Shown piece by piece: positions 26,696 to 35,483 of a stretch of 64,000 nt of DNA. How positions within the stretch are numbered: the first letter of the stretch is position 1; each line of letters opens with the position of its first letter. The position numbers and the translations under genes were made by a program. The notes beneath the pieces are model-generated. The model was not told the DNA's origin and searched no databases. It worked only from the letters and a program-made list of their open reading frames with translations. Source of the stretch: Sphingomonas azotifigens NBRC 15497 (lineage in GTDB: Bacteria; Pseudomonadota; Alphaproteobacteria; Sphingomonadales; Sphingomonadaceae); contig NZ_BCTR01000039.1 in assembly GCF_002091475.1 (NCBI RefSeq), positions 27,319-91,318 of the forward strand, in the 5' to 3' direction.

Positions 26696-27012
26696 CGAAG
26701 CGACGGGCGCATGCCATCAAAAATACCATCAGCTTGCTGGTATGCAGTGGCATTTTGCCAGCTTGATTGGGAGACTTATATCACCACAAACCGCAGAAAA
26801 CAGCCAGTTATGGAATGTTCTGGAATGCCCTGGGAAGGCATTTTGGTGACCCCTACGGGCATCCTACCGGAGTAGGAAGACAGCCCAGAAAGTCTCAACC
26901 TATTGATATCGTTCGATCGGTACGCGAACGTCAGGATCAGGTTGTTCCACTGATGTTCGCCAAATCCGGCGCAAAGTGTGGGACAAAACGTGGGGCTGTG
27001 AAGGAGGTCACG

Positions 27013-28185
27013 ATGCCGCTCACCGCACTCAAAGTCCGTCATGCCGGTCCTGGTCGCCACGCCGATATGCATGGTCTCTATCTGATCGTCCGTGACACGG
27101 GAACGCGATCGTGGCTGCTGCGAATCCAGCACCGGGGGCAACGCCGCGATTTCGGCCTCGGGTCCGCCAGCCAAGTGTCGCTGGCGGATGCCAGACTTGC
27201 TGTTGCTGAATATCGCCGGATGATCCGCAACGGCCTTGATCCGGTCAACGAACTGGGGCTGCGGCGAAAGGCGGCCCCGAACTTTGAAAAGGTCGCTCGC
27301 GATTGCTACGACGCGATGAAGGGTGGATGGAAGAACGGGAAACATCCTTCATGGATGTCGAGCCTTGAAAATCATGTCTTCCCGGTGATCGGAAAAACAC
27401 CGGTCGATGCCATCGACAGTGCGGCTGTGCTGCGCGTTCTGGAGCCGATCTGGCTTACCATTCCCGACACCGCGCGGCGTATCCTGCAACGGATCGGGAC
27501 GACGCTCGACTACGCGCATATCAAGGGGCTCGTGCCGGAAGAAATATCGCTGCGCTCGGTGACGCGCGGCCTGCCACGTCAAGCGCGGCAGGTGACCCAC
27601 CTTGCGGCGATGTCATACGCGGACGTTCCAGCTTTCATGCGAAAATTGGCGGCGCTCGAAAATAGTGTCGGTCGAGACGCGCTCAAGCTGACGATATTGA
27701 CGGCAGCACGGTCAAATGAAACCCGCTTCGCGAGATGGGGTGAGTTCGATCTCGACAAGTGCATCTGGTCGATCCCCGCCGCACGCATGAAGATGAAGGA
27801 GCCACATGTCGTACCTTTGTCGCCACCCGCCCTCGCGCTGATACGGCGCCTCCGCGATACGCACCTCTCGCTGGAAGGACCTATCAGCGCCAATGCCTTG
27901 GTCTTCACAGGAGCCAAGAATAACGCGATCAGCGACGCCACCATGGTGAAGGCGATGCGCGATATGGGTATCAACGGCGTCACGGTGCATGGATTTCGAT
28001 CGAGCTTTACCGATTGGACTGCCGATCAGACCGATTTTCCTAAAGAGGTCGCAGACAAGGCGCTCGCGCACAAAATTCCGAACGCTGTCGAAGCAGCATA
28101 CCGGCGCACTGATTTCTTCGACAAACGACGTTTGCTTATGAGCCAGTGGGCAGACTTCGTAGCCAACGGGATCAAACTATGGTGA
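27013..28185 (+). CDS. int: P4-type tyrosine integrase
   Basis: Predicted 390 aa. A perfect AAGGAGGT lies just before the ATG at 27013, so longer in-frame upstream sequence is rejected. The N-terminal DUF4102 arm-binding domain (LYLIVRDTGTRSWLLRIQ) is followed by a SAM-like core-binding domain and the catalytic domain with R233 (TAARSNETRFARW), H326-x-x-R329 (VHGFRSSF), H353 and the nucleophile Y363 (VEAAYRRTDFF). All catalytic residues are present, so it should be active. Such enzymes insert islands, often at tRNA genes, but no tRNA is visible beside it. It is the likely recombinase of the element that carries the catabolic and mobilization genes to its right. Confidence 0.94.
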   Translation: MPLTALKVRHAGPGRHADMHGLYLIVRDTGTRSWLLRIQHRGQRRDFGLGSASQVSLADARLAVAEYRRMIRNGLDPVNELGLRRKAAPNFEKVARDCYDAMKGGWKNGKHPSWMSSLENHVFPVIGKTPVDAIDSAAVLRVLEPIWLTIPDTARRILQRIGTTLDYAHIKGLVPEEISLRSVTRGLPRQARQVTHLAAMSYADVPAFMRKLAALENSVGRDALKLTILTAARSNETRFARWGEFDLDKCIWSIPAARMKMKEPHVVPLSPPALALIRRLRDTHLSLEGPISANALVFTGAKNNAISDATMVKAMRDMGINGVTVHGFRSSFTDWTADQTDFPKEVADKALAHKIPNAVEAAYRRTDFFDKRRLLMSQWADFVANGIKLW

Positions 28186-28313
28186 ACCACCTGCGCCCCT
28201 GCGCCATACTCGCGTCCCAATGATGCTGACGTCGCCAGCGCTGCCGATCGCTTGCCCAGACACTTGGAAGCCGCACAGTCGACCAACGCCGGTCGTTCCC
28301 ATAAGCAGCCTAG

Positions 28314-28451
28314 AATGACCGCTTGGGCCGAAAGCGGCAATCGGCAGCGTTAATCGCTCTGTCGGCGGCAGCGCCTGACGTGGATCACGGCACAGCTGCC
28401 GATTGGCTGGAACGCCATGGCGCCAATCTCGCCTATCGCGGGGAGAAGTGA
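28314..28451 (+). pseudogene. Possible C-terminal tail of a lost gene
   Basis: A 45-codon open frame after a TAG at 28311 ends in a protein-like tail (PDVDHGTAADWLERHGANLAYRGEK) directly before the small gene at 28453, with one base between stop and start. There is no start codon with a ribosome site. It may be the rest of a gene cut off when the integrase region was assembled. Family not recognised. The stretch 28186-28313 before it shows nothing I can name except a CCGCTT/AAGCGG inverted repeat near 28319. Confidence 0.3.
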
Positions 28452-28452
28452 C

Positions 28453-28776
28453 ATGCCTGCGCTCATCATCACGACCGTCGACGGCGAGGAGAAGCAGATC
28501 GAGGACACTGCGGCGCTCGAAGCCGAGATCGCCCGGTTCGAGGAGGCGTTGCAAGCTCTTGTCCCGGATCTGGAAGGTGACGACGAGGCAGGAGACCGAG
28601 CGGTCGGCGTCTATCGGATGTTATGTTACAATCTCAATGAAATTCTGTCCAAAGTCGAAGAGCGGAATGATCAGGTGAACAATGGGGGTGGTTATGATCA
28701 AAGAAAGTTTGCCGTGAATTTGAAAAGGCGTCTGCAACAATATTTTAGGAAATTCTCTATTTGTCCGTTTTCGTGA
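28453..28776 (+). CDS. Small acidic protein of unknown function
   Basis: Predicted 107 aa with GGGGAGAAG before the ATG. The first 75 residues are acidic and probably helical (EDTAALEAEIARFEEALQAL, DDEAGDRAVGVYRMLCYNLNEIL). Near codon 58 the base composition falls sharply in GC and the protein changes to a basic, low-complexity end (NLKRRLQQYFRKFS). This suggests that the original 3' end was replaced, or that the gene is chimeric. I do not recognise the family. It follows a one-base gap after a lost reading frame in the integrase border region. Confidence 0.45.
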   Translation: MPALIITTVDGEEKQIEDTAALEAEIARFEEALQALVPDLEGDDEAGDRAVGVYRMLCYNLNEILSKVEERNDQVNNGGGYDQRKFAVNLKRRLQQYFRKFSICPFS

Positions 28777-28850
28777 ATGGGGATATTTTGTTGGTGTTAA
28801 ATTCGTTTGAATGCTGCGAGCAGCGACATCTTTGCGCGTTAAGCGGCAGT
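28620..28850. other. AT-rich patch bordering the integrase region
   Basis: From about 28620 to 28810 the sequence is visibly richer in A and T than the surrounding high-GC DNA (for example AATATTTTAGGAAATTCT near 28738). It covers the end of the small gene and the tail of the TetR gene region. It may mark a junction of foreign DNA. No repeat or att-like direct repeat was found by eye. Confidence 0.4.
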
Positions 28851-29489
28851 TCAAGGCGCAAGTGCATCCGTTGGTTGACGTAACGCCGCCTCTACGGCGA
28901 GGCGTAACGTGCTTCGTGCGATCTGGTCGGGGCTGCTCCCTGACGGCTCGAACGGGTCGATCAGATGCTTGTTGCGCAGCGATGCGAACCCGTAGACCGT
29001 CGACCACAGCGAAAGCAGCCGCAGCGTTCGTTCCTGTTCCGAAAGCGTCGGCCGCGCCGCTTCCAGTTGCGCCTGCAGCGCATGGCGGCCAGCCTGCTGG
29101 TGGTGCAGCAGTGCCGGATCGGGGGCCGGGCTGGTCAGCTCGCTTTCGTACATCAGCTCGAGAAGGCGCGGGTTCGCCTGCGCGAAGGCGATGAACGACA
29201 GGCAGAGTTCGAGGAGATTTTCGGCCGGGCTGGCGGTATCCGATGTCGCCCGCACCGCCGCTTCGCCGAGCCTGGCATAGCCTTCCAGCGCGATCGCCAG
29301 CAGCAGTTCGCGACGGTCCCGGAAATGATGATAGGGCGCGCCCGGCGAGACGCCCACCGCCTGTGCCAGCGTGCGGACCGACAGGCCGTGATGGCCGTGC
29401 GCGCGCACATGCGCATGGGCCGCCAGCAGCAGGTCGCGGCGTAGATCCTCGCGATGATAGGGGCGCCGCTCGGCGGGCTCCGCAGCCAT
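28851..29489 (-). CDS. TetR-family transcriptional regulator
   Basis: Predicted 212 aa. The helix-turn-helix spans about residues 17-60 (RRDLLLAAHAHVRAHGHHGLSVRTLAQAVGVSPGAPYHHFRDRRELLLAI), and the rest is the helical ligand-binding domain. It is transcribed away from a FAD monooxygenase gene, with 140 bases between the two starts. That gap contains two matching palindromes, the expected arrangement for a repressor that controls itself and the divergent catabolic operon. The inducer is probably a substrate or product of the glycoside/aromatic pathway; this is inference. Confidence 0.93.
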   Translation of the reverse strand: MAAEPAERRPYHREDLRRDLLLAAHAHVRAHGHHGLSVRTLAQAVGVSPGAPYHHFRDRRELLLAIALEGYARLGEAAVRATSDTASPAENLLELCLSFIAFAQANPRLLELMYESELTSPAPDPALLHHQQAGRHALQAQLEAARPTLSEQERTLRLLSLWSTVYGFASLRNKHLIDPFEPSGSSPDQIARSTLRLAVEAALRQPTDALAP

Positions 29490-29545
29490 GGTTCTCGGGT
29501 ACCTCCAGCTTCGCCTTACGCACCAACGGGCCGCTTGCCAACAAT

Positions 29546-29583
29546 CTAATCATTGATTAGTTGATAATCTAATCACGAATCAG
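29546..29583. promoter_or_regulatory. Paired palindromes: probable TetR operators
   Basis: CTAATCATTGATTAG at 29546-29560 is a perfect 7-1-7 inverted repeat. A second, imperfect copy CTAATCACGAATCAG lies at 29569-29583, with centres 23 bases apart. Both sit in the divergent gap between the TetR gene and the FAD monooxygenase gene, and both are AT-rich in a GC-rich region. Confidence 0.75.
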
Positions 29584-29629
29584 ATCGCGCCGAACCTATG
29601 GTGCGACGAACGGGATTAGGAGCTGGACG

Positions 29630-30856
29630 ATGGCATCAGGTCGTATTGCGATCATCGGCGCAGGGCCGGGCGGCATGGCGGCGGCGCTAGCGGCGATCCG
29701 CGTGGGGTTCGACGTCACGCTGTACGAGCGCGCCGGCGAGGTGAAGGCGGCGGGGAACATCCTGAACCTCTGGCCGCCGCCCCAGAAGGTGCTGAAGCTG
29801 ATCGGGGTGGATACCGAGGATCTCGGCGCGCCGTGCCAGGTGTTCTTCCGCAACGCGCGCGGCAAGAACCGCGCGGTCGTCAACCTGCCCGAGGCGGTGG
29901 TGCGCGAATATGGCGGCGGCTTCATCGGCCTGCTGCGCTGGGGGCTGTACCAGCGGATGCTCGCGGCGCTCCCGCCCGGCGTGCTTCGCTTGGGGCACGA
30001 ACTGCGGACGATCGAGGACACGGGCCGTACGGTGCGGCTCGGCTTCGCCGATGGCACCAATGCCGAAGCCGATGTGGTGATCGGTGCCGACGGGCTGCGA
30101 TCGATGGTGCGCGCGCAGCTCTGGGGCGATCAGCCGATCCGGCACCAGCGGCTGCACCTGGTGGGCGGCTATCTGTTCCTCGACGAAGCGCCGGACGGGA
30201 TCGGGGTGATCTCGCACAACCGCACGACCCAGGTGAGCTACACGCCGATCCGCCACGAAGGAAAATCGGGCTATGAATGGTGGGTGCTGGAGGCCTGCGA
30301 CCCGGACGCACCGCCCCCTGCCGATCTGATCGGTTTCTGCCGAACGCGTGCGGCGGGTTTCCCGGCGAGGGTACAGGAACTGATCGCCGCCACCCCACCG
30401 GCGCACCTACAGCGCTGGGAGATCCGCGATCGGCCGCCGCTGCCGCAATGGTCGAAGGGGCGGGTGACGCTGGTCGGCGATGCCGCGCATCCCACCTCGC
30501 CCTATGCCGCCTATGGCGCCGGCATGTCGATCGAGGACGGCTATTTCCTCGCCCGCGAACTGGCGGCGGTGGAGATCGCCGATACCGCGGCGGTGCAGGG
30601 CGCGCTCCAGCGCTACGAGGATCGCCGCAAGCCGCACACCGCGCAGGTGACGCAGGGCGCCTATCACACCGGCCGCATGTTCCATCACCTGCCCGCGCCG
30701 TTGCGGCCGATCCGCGACCTGGTGTTCGATCACACCCCGTTCCTCCAGAAGATGGTGGGCGACGACATGCCCGCGCACATCGTCGCGCAGCTCGCCGAGA
30801 TCGAGAATGCCGAACCCTATGTACCCGCCCACCGGCGCAAGGAGGATGCGGCATGA
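29630..30856 (+). CDS. FAD-dependent aromatic monooxygenase (salicylate hydroxylase-like)
   Basis: Predicted 408 aa. The FAD fingerprint IAIIGAGPGGMAAALAA is at the N-terminus, the DG motif in DVVIGADGLRSMVRAQLW, and the second FAD motif in VTLVGDAAHPTSPYAAYGAGMSIEDGYFLA. These are the marks of group A flavoprotein hydroxylases, which put one oxygen onto an aromatic ring using NAD(P)H. The gene leads an operon with the first deglycosidase-like pair and overlaps the next gene by 4 bases. It probably hydroxylates the freed aglycone, or a phenolic glycoside, before ring cleavage. TetR-type operators lie upstream. Confidence 0.88.
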   Translation: MASGRIAIIGAGPGGMAAALAAIRVGFDVTLYERAGEVKAAGNILNLWPPPQKVLKLIGVDTEDLGAPCQVFFRNARGKNRAVVNLPEAVVREYGGGFIGLLRWGLYQRMLAALPPGVLRLGHELRTIEDTGRTVRLGFADGTNAEADVVIGADGLRSMVRAQLWGDQPIRHQRLHLVGGYLFLDEAPDGIGVISHNRTTQVSYTPIRHEGKSGYEWWVLEACDPDAPPPADLIGFCRTRAAGFPARVQELIAATPPAHLQRWEIRDRPPLPQWSKGRVTLVGDAAHPTSPYAAYGAGMSIEDGYFLARELAAVEIADTAAVQGALQRYEDRRKPHTAQVTQGAYHTGRMFHHLPAPLRPIRDLVFDHTPFLQKMVGDDMPAHIVAQLAEIENAEPYVPAHRRKEDAA

Positions 30857-31770
30857 CGTTCCGCTATGGCATATCGCTCTACAGCTATACCGACGACTTC
30901 GGCACCGCGATGACGCTCGACGACGCCTTCTATCATGTCGCCGAGGCGGGGGCCGCGGGCATCGAGATCCTCGGCGAAACCCATCTCGCCGGCTATCCCG
31001 AGCCGCCGGCGGCATGGTTCGATCGCTGGTTCGCGCTGGTCGATCGCTTCGGCCTGCAACCGACCAACTATGGCTGCTGGGTCGATAGCTGCGTGCAGAA
31101 GCGGCGCGTGCTGACGGCAGAGGAGGCGAGCGCCGGGCTGGCGCGCGACCTCCAGCTCGCCCACCGGCTGGGCTTCCGCTTCGTGCGGCCCAAATTCGGG
31201 GTGATCGACGACGAACTGACCCCGCACCCGATCTGGGAGGCCGCGGTCGAGCGCGTGCTCGATCTGGCCGCGAAGCTTGATGTGGTGATCTGCCCCGAAA
31301 TCCACGCGCCGACGCCGATCCGCCATCCGGTGGTGGAGGGCTATGTCGACTTCATCCAGCGCACCGGCACGCGCCACTTCGGGCTGCTGATCGATACCGG
31401 CATCTTCCAGGATCGGCCGCTGCCCTATTGGCCCGGCGAGACCCCGGAGATGCGCGAGAATGCGATGGGCTTCCTCAACGGCATCAAGGTGCCGGTGGAG
31501 CAGCTTGCCGAGGTGATCGACCATGTCGTGTTCATCCAGGCCAAGTTCCACCATATCGACGCACAGCTGCACGACCATCACATCCCGTGGGAGCGGATCG
31601 TGCCGATGCTGAAGAAGCTCGACTATACCGGCTGGCTGTCCAGCGAATATGAAGGCGTGCGCGATCCGTGGCTCGCCATCGAGCAGGTGCGGCGCCAGCA
31701 CGCGCTGATCCGCAACCTCGAACGCGCCTATGATGCCCAGACCAGCAGCGGGGAGCAGGCCCATGCTTGA
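30853..31770 (+). CDS. C-glycoside deglycosidase-like alpha subunit, copy 1 (sugar isomerase-type TIM barrel)
   Basis: Predicted 305 aa of the AP-endonuclease-2/sugar isomerase barrel family. Putative metal ligands in the usual strand-end places are E149 (CPEIHAP), D181 (LIDTGIF), H233 (QAKFHHID) and E265 (LSSEYEG). It is followed, with 8 bases of overlap, by a DUF6379-type small protein. Large barrel plus DUF6379 is the subunit pair of C-glycoside deglycosidases (DgpBC/CarBC), which split the C-C bond of 3-keto C-glycosides by elimination at a manganese-type site. The same chemistry on 3-keto O-glycosides is an alternative. The pairing gives me more confidence than the barrel alone. Confidence 0.8.
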   Translation: MTFRYGISLYSYTDDFGTAMTLDDAFYHVAEAGAAGIEILGETHLAGYPEPPAAWFDRWFALVDRFGLQPTNYGCWVDSCVQKRRVLTAEEASAGLARDLQLAHRLGFRFVRPKFGVIDDELTPHPIWEAAVERVLDLAAKLDVVICPEIHAPTPIRHPVVEGYVDFIQRTGTRHFGLLIDTGIFQDRPLPYWPGETPEMRENAMGFLNGIKVPVEQLAEVIDHVVFIQAKFHHIDAQLHDHHIPWERIVPMLKKLDYTGWLSSEYEGVRDPWLAIEQVRRQHALIRNLERAYDAQTSSGEQAHA

Positions 31771-32164
31771 ACGCAGTACGATCCAGAGCAGCGGCTTCTC
31801 GAACCTGGGGCCGGAAGGCGCACGCACCGGCTTTCGCCTGCGGCTGCGCCAGCCCAATTATCGCGGCATGCGCCTGTCGCTGATCGAGGGCGTGGACGTG
31901 GTGGTGGACGGGGAGCGCTTTCCCGCTGCCGACAATCGTATCCTCTTCCAGGGGCGGACCTTCGGGCGCGCCGACCTGGACGACGCGACCGAAACGCGCT
32001 GGCCGGTGGGCGAGACGATCGATGTGCTGGTCGATCGGCCGGGCGGGCTGGTGCCGGGGGTCCACCAGGTGGAGACCATCGTCTGGATGCGGCACCCCTA
32101 TTTCCCGCCGCAGTTCCAGCCGGTGCCGATGCGCGATGCGCGCGAGGCGACCATCGTCCTGTAG
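31763..32164 (+). CDS. C-glycoside deglycosidase-like beta subunit, copy 1 (DUF6379)
   Basis: Predicted 133 aa, all-beta. The blocks PNYRGMRLSLIEGVDVVVDGE and RWPVGETIDVLVDRPGGL plus GVHQVETIVWMRHPYFPP match the second copy in this window (GYYRGLTLSMVEKLDVAIDG, GEHELSLTEQLRISYLPF). This is the plan of the DUF6379 family, now known as the small subunit of C-glycoside deglycosidase. It caps the barrel subunit and shapes the active site. It overlaps the alpha gene by 8 bases. A family-typical variation of sequence between the two copies suggests different aglycones. Confidence 0.8.
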   Translation: MLERSTIQSSGFSNLGPEGARTGFRLRLRQPNYRGMRLSLIEGVDVVVDGERFPAADNRILFQGRTFGRADLDDATETRWPVGETIDVLVDRPGGLVPGVHQVETIVWMRHPYFPPQFQPVPMRDAREATIVL

Positions 32165-32295
32165 GCGCGTCGGGATCGCGATCGATCCACTAGATGGATC
32201 GGTCGCGATCGACGGCATCGATTTCCCTGAAGATGCCGCGCGTGGCAGACATGCCGTGGCAGGCTGCAACGGGCCGCAGAGGGGATGTCGCCACC

Positions 32296-35200
32296 GTGAA
32301 GTTGAAATCTCGTGCGAAGGCAGCGCTGGCGTGCACTGCGGCCTGCGTGCTGCTGGCGCCCGGTCTCACGCTTGCCCAGCAGCAGGCCGATCCGCTGGAG
32401 GCCGGCTTTCGCACGCCACCCGCGGAGGCGCGGCCGTTCGTCTGGTGGCACTGGATGAACGGTAACGTCACTGCCGATGGCGCCGAGCGCGATCTCGAAT
32501 GGATGGCGCGGGCGGGTATCGGCGGGGTACAGCTGTTCGAAGGCAACCTCGCCACGCCGCAGGTCGTGTCCGATCGCCTGGCCTGGGGCGGCGCGGGATG
32601 GGCATCGGCACTGCGGCGCAGCGCCGATGCCGCCGCCCGGCTGGGGCTGCGCTTCGGCATCGCCTCGTCGCCGGGCTGGAGCAGCAGCGGGGCGCCGTTC
32701 GTCACGCCCGACGCGGCGATGAAGAAGCTGGTGTGGAGCGAGACGCGGGTATCTGCGGATCGCCCGTTCGACGGCCGGCTGGCGCCGCCGCCGAGGATCG
32801 CCGGGCCGTATCAGGACCTTGCGAGCCCGACGCCGCTCGCCCCCTTTTACCGTGACGTGCGGGTGCTGGCGGTGCCCGAAGCCGATGATCGGCTCCAGCC
32901 CGTGGCGATTCAGGCCAGCGGCGGCGTGCCCGTCGATCCGCGGGCGATGACCGACGGGGCGTTCGGCGCGCCGGTGGCACTGCCGTTTGCGCCGGGGTCA
33001 GGCGAGGCTTGGATCGTGCAGGATTTCGGGCGTGTCGTCACGGCCCGGGCGGTGACGCTGGGGCTGCCCGGGCGTCGCGGCTTCGGCGCGCCGCCGCCCG
33101 CGCACGCGACGCTGGAGGCGAGCGACGACGGCCGCATCTATCGGCATATCGCCGATCTGCCGGCGGGCGCCGCACAGGTGCGCGTGGCTGCCTTTGCCCC
33201 GGCGCGCGGACGGTATTTCCGGGTGCGGCTCACCGTACCGGAGGGCGGCGGTCTGCCGCCGACGGCGCCCGGCGTCGTGCCGATGCCGTCGCCGCCGCGC
33301 GCGCAGGGCGTCGCACTCTCCGAATTCGCCCTGTTCGTGCATGGTCGTGTCGATCATGCCGTCGAAAAGGCCGGCTTCGCGGCGGCGGACCGCTATGCGG
33401 CGATCCCCACCACGGCCGCCGCGGCCAAGGCGCCGATCGCGCCGGGCGAGGTCGTCGATCTCACTCGCCGGTTGCGGCCGGACGGGACGCTCGACTGGCG
33501 GCCGCCGGCGGGCCGCTGGACGATCCTGCGCTTCGGCACCACGCTCACGGGTCAGCAGAACGGCCCCGCGCCGGCAGACGCGACCGGGCTGGAAGTCGAC
33601 AAGCTCGATGCCCAGGCGGTGCGCGGCTATGTCGATACCTATCTCGGCAAATATCGCGATGCGGCGGGCGGCCCGGCGGCGCTCGCGGCGCTGCTCAGCG
33701 ACAGCATCGAGGCGGGATCGCAGAACTGGACGCCGGCGATGCTTGACGCCTTCCGCCAGGCGCGCGGCTATGATCCGGTGCCGTGGCTGCCCGCGCTGGC
33801 CGGCCGCATCGTCGAGAGCGCCGAGAAGACCGATCGCTTCCTCTGGGACTTCCGCCAGACCATCGCCGAACTGCTCGCCCGCAACCATTATGGCGTGCTG
33901 GCAGAGGCCGCGCGGGCGCGGGGCATGACCTATTATGCCGAAGCGCTGGAGGATCATCGGCCGCAGTTGGGTGACGACCTGGCGATGCGCGCGGCGGCGG
34001 ACGTGCCGATGGGGGCGATCTGGACCGTGCCGCCGGGCGGGGCGCCGCGCCAGACCTTCGTCGCCGATCTGCAGGGCGCCGCCTCGGTCGCGCATGTCGC
34101 GGGGAAGCCGCTGGTCGCGGCGGAGACCTTTACCGCCTTCGGCAACCCCTGGGGGTTCGCGCCCCGCGACCTCAAGGCGACGGCCGATTGGGCCTTCGCG
34201 CTGGGCGTCAACCGGATCATGATCCACACCTCGCCGCACCAACCGACCGAGGACAAGCCGGGCATGTCGCCCGCGCCTCCTATCTGCTCCAGCAGGGCAG
34301 GCCGGTGGCGGACATCGCCTATTTCGCGGGGGAGGAGGCGCCGATCACCGGGCTCTACGGCGAAACGCCGGTGCCGCTTCCCGCCGGTCACGGTTTCGAC
34401 TTTGTCAGCCGCGACGTGCTGCTGGATGCGCTGGCGGTGGCGCCCGACGGTACGCTGCGGACGCCGGGCGGCGCGCGCTATGCGCTGCTCGAACTGGGCG
34501 GCGACAGCGCGAACGGGATGACGCTTGCGGTGCTGGCGCGGATCGCCGCGCTGGTGGACCAGGGGGCGACGGTGGTGGGCGCGCGGCCCAAGGGCTCGCC
34601 GAGCCTCGCCGACGATCCCCGCCGCGTCGCCGCGCTCGTCGATCGGCTGTGGAGCGGGCAGGGGCCGCATCACGTCTGGACCGATCGCGCTGCGGCACTG
34701 AAGGCGCGGGGCGTGGGCCGCGACTGGGAGATGCCGGGCGTCGCCGATAGTGCGCTGGGCGTGCTCCATCGCCGGCTCGGCGCCGGCCATCTCTGGTTCG
34801 TCGCGAACCATGGCGCGACGCCGATCCAGGGCGAGATGGCGTTTCGCGTCACGGGGCTGGTGCCCGAGCTTTGGTTCGCGGACACGGGCGAGATCCGGCC
34901 TGCGAGCTATCGGGTTCAGGACGGCCGCACGTTCGTGCCGCTTGCGCTGGAAGGAAGCGGATCGGCATTCGTCGTCTTCCGCCGCGCGGCAAGCGCGCAG
35001 GCGGCATCGGTGCCGGAGCTGAGCTGGGAACCGGCGCTGACGATCGACGGCAGTTGGGAGGTGACGTTCCCGGGCATCGGCACCGTGCCGCTGGCGACGG
35101 GGTCCTGGGCCAAGGCCGAAGTGGCGGCGCTCCGCCATTTCTCCGGCACCGCCGTCTATCGCCGTACGCTGGACGTGCCTGCGGCACTCGTGGCCAAGGG

Positions 35201-35474
35201 GCACCTGATGCTCGATCTGGGCGACGTGCGCGAAGTGGCGCGGGTGCGGATCAACGGCGAGGAGGCGGGCATCGCCTGGAAGCTGCCCTTCCGGGTCGAC
35301 GTGACCGGCCGCCTGCGCCCAGGGCCGAACCGGATCGAGGTGGAGGTCGCCAATCTCTGGGTGAACCACCTGATCGACGCGGCCAAGGGCGGGCCGGACG
35401 ACGCGTACCGCCCCGATGCGCCGCTGCGCGAGTCCGGGCTGATCGGGCCGGTGCGGATCCTCGCCGCGCGCTGA
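32296..35474 (+). pseudogene. GH106 alpha-L-rhamnosidase-like glycosidase, broken by internal deletion and frameshift
   Basis: Two frames together make a GH106-type enzyme. The first (GTG at 32296, signal peptide ending TLAQ) has the family start PPAEARPFVWWHWMNGNVT and runs to NRIMIHTSPHQPTEDKPG. At 34261-34278 the reading jumps to the +1-shifted frame, which continues ARASYLLQQGRPVADIAYF and ends with a jelly-roll domain (VYRRTLDVP, RINGEEAG). In relatives these two points are separated by about 25 residues containing an FGQ-F-R-ETWA segment; that segment is missing and the frame is lost. Microhomology TCGCCCGCGCC fits a deletion. The enzyme would have removed rhamnose from flavonoid glycosides outside the cytosol. 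Function is now probably lost unless this is a sequencing error. Confidence 0.85.
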
Positions 35475-35483
35475 GCGCGGGCG

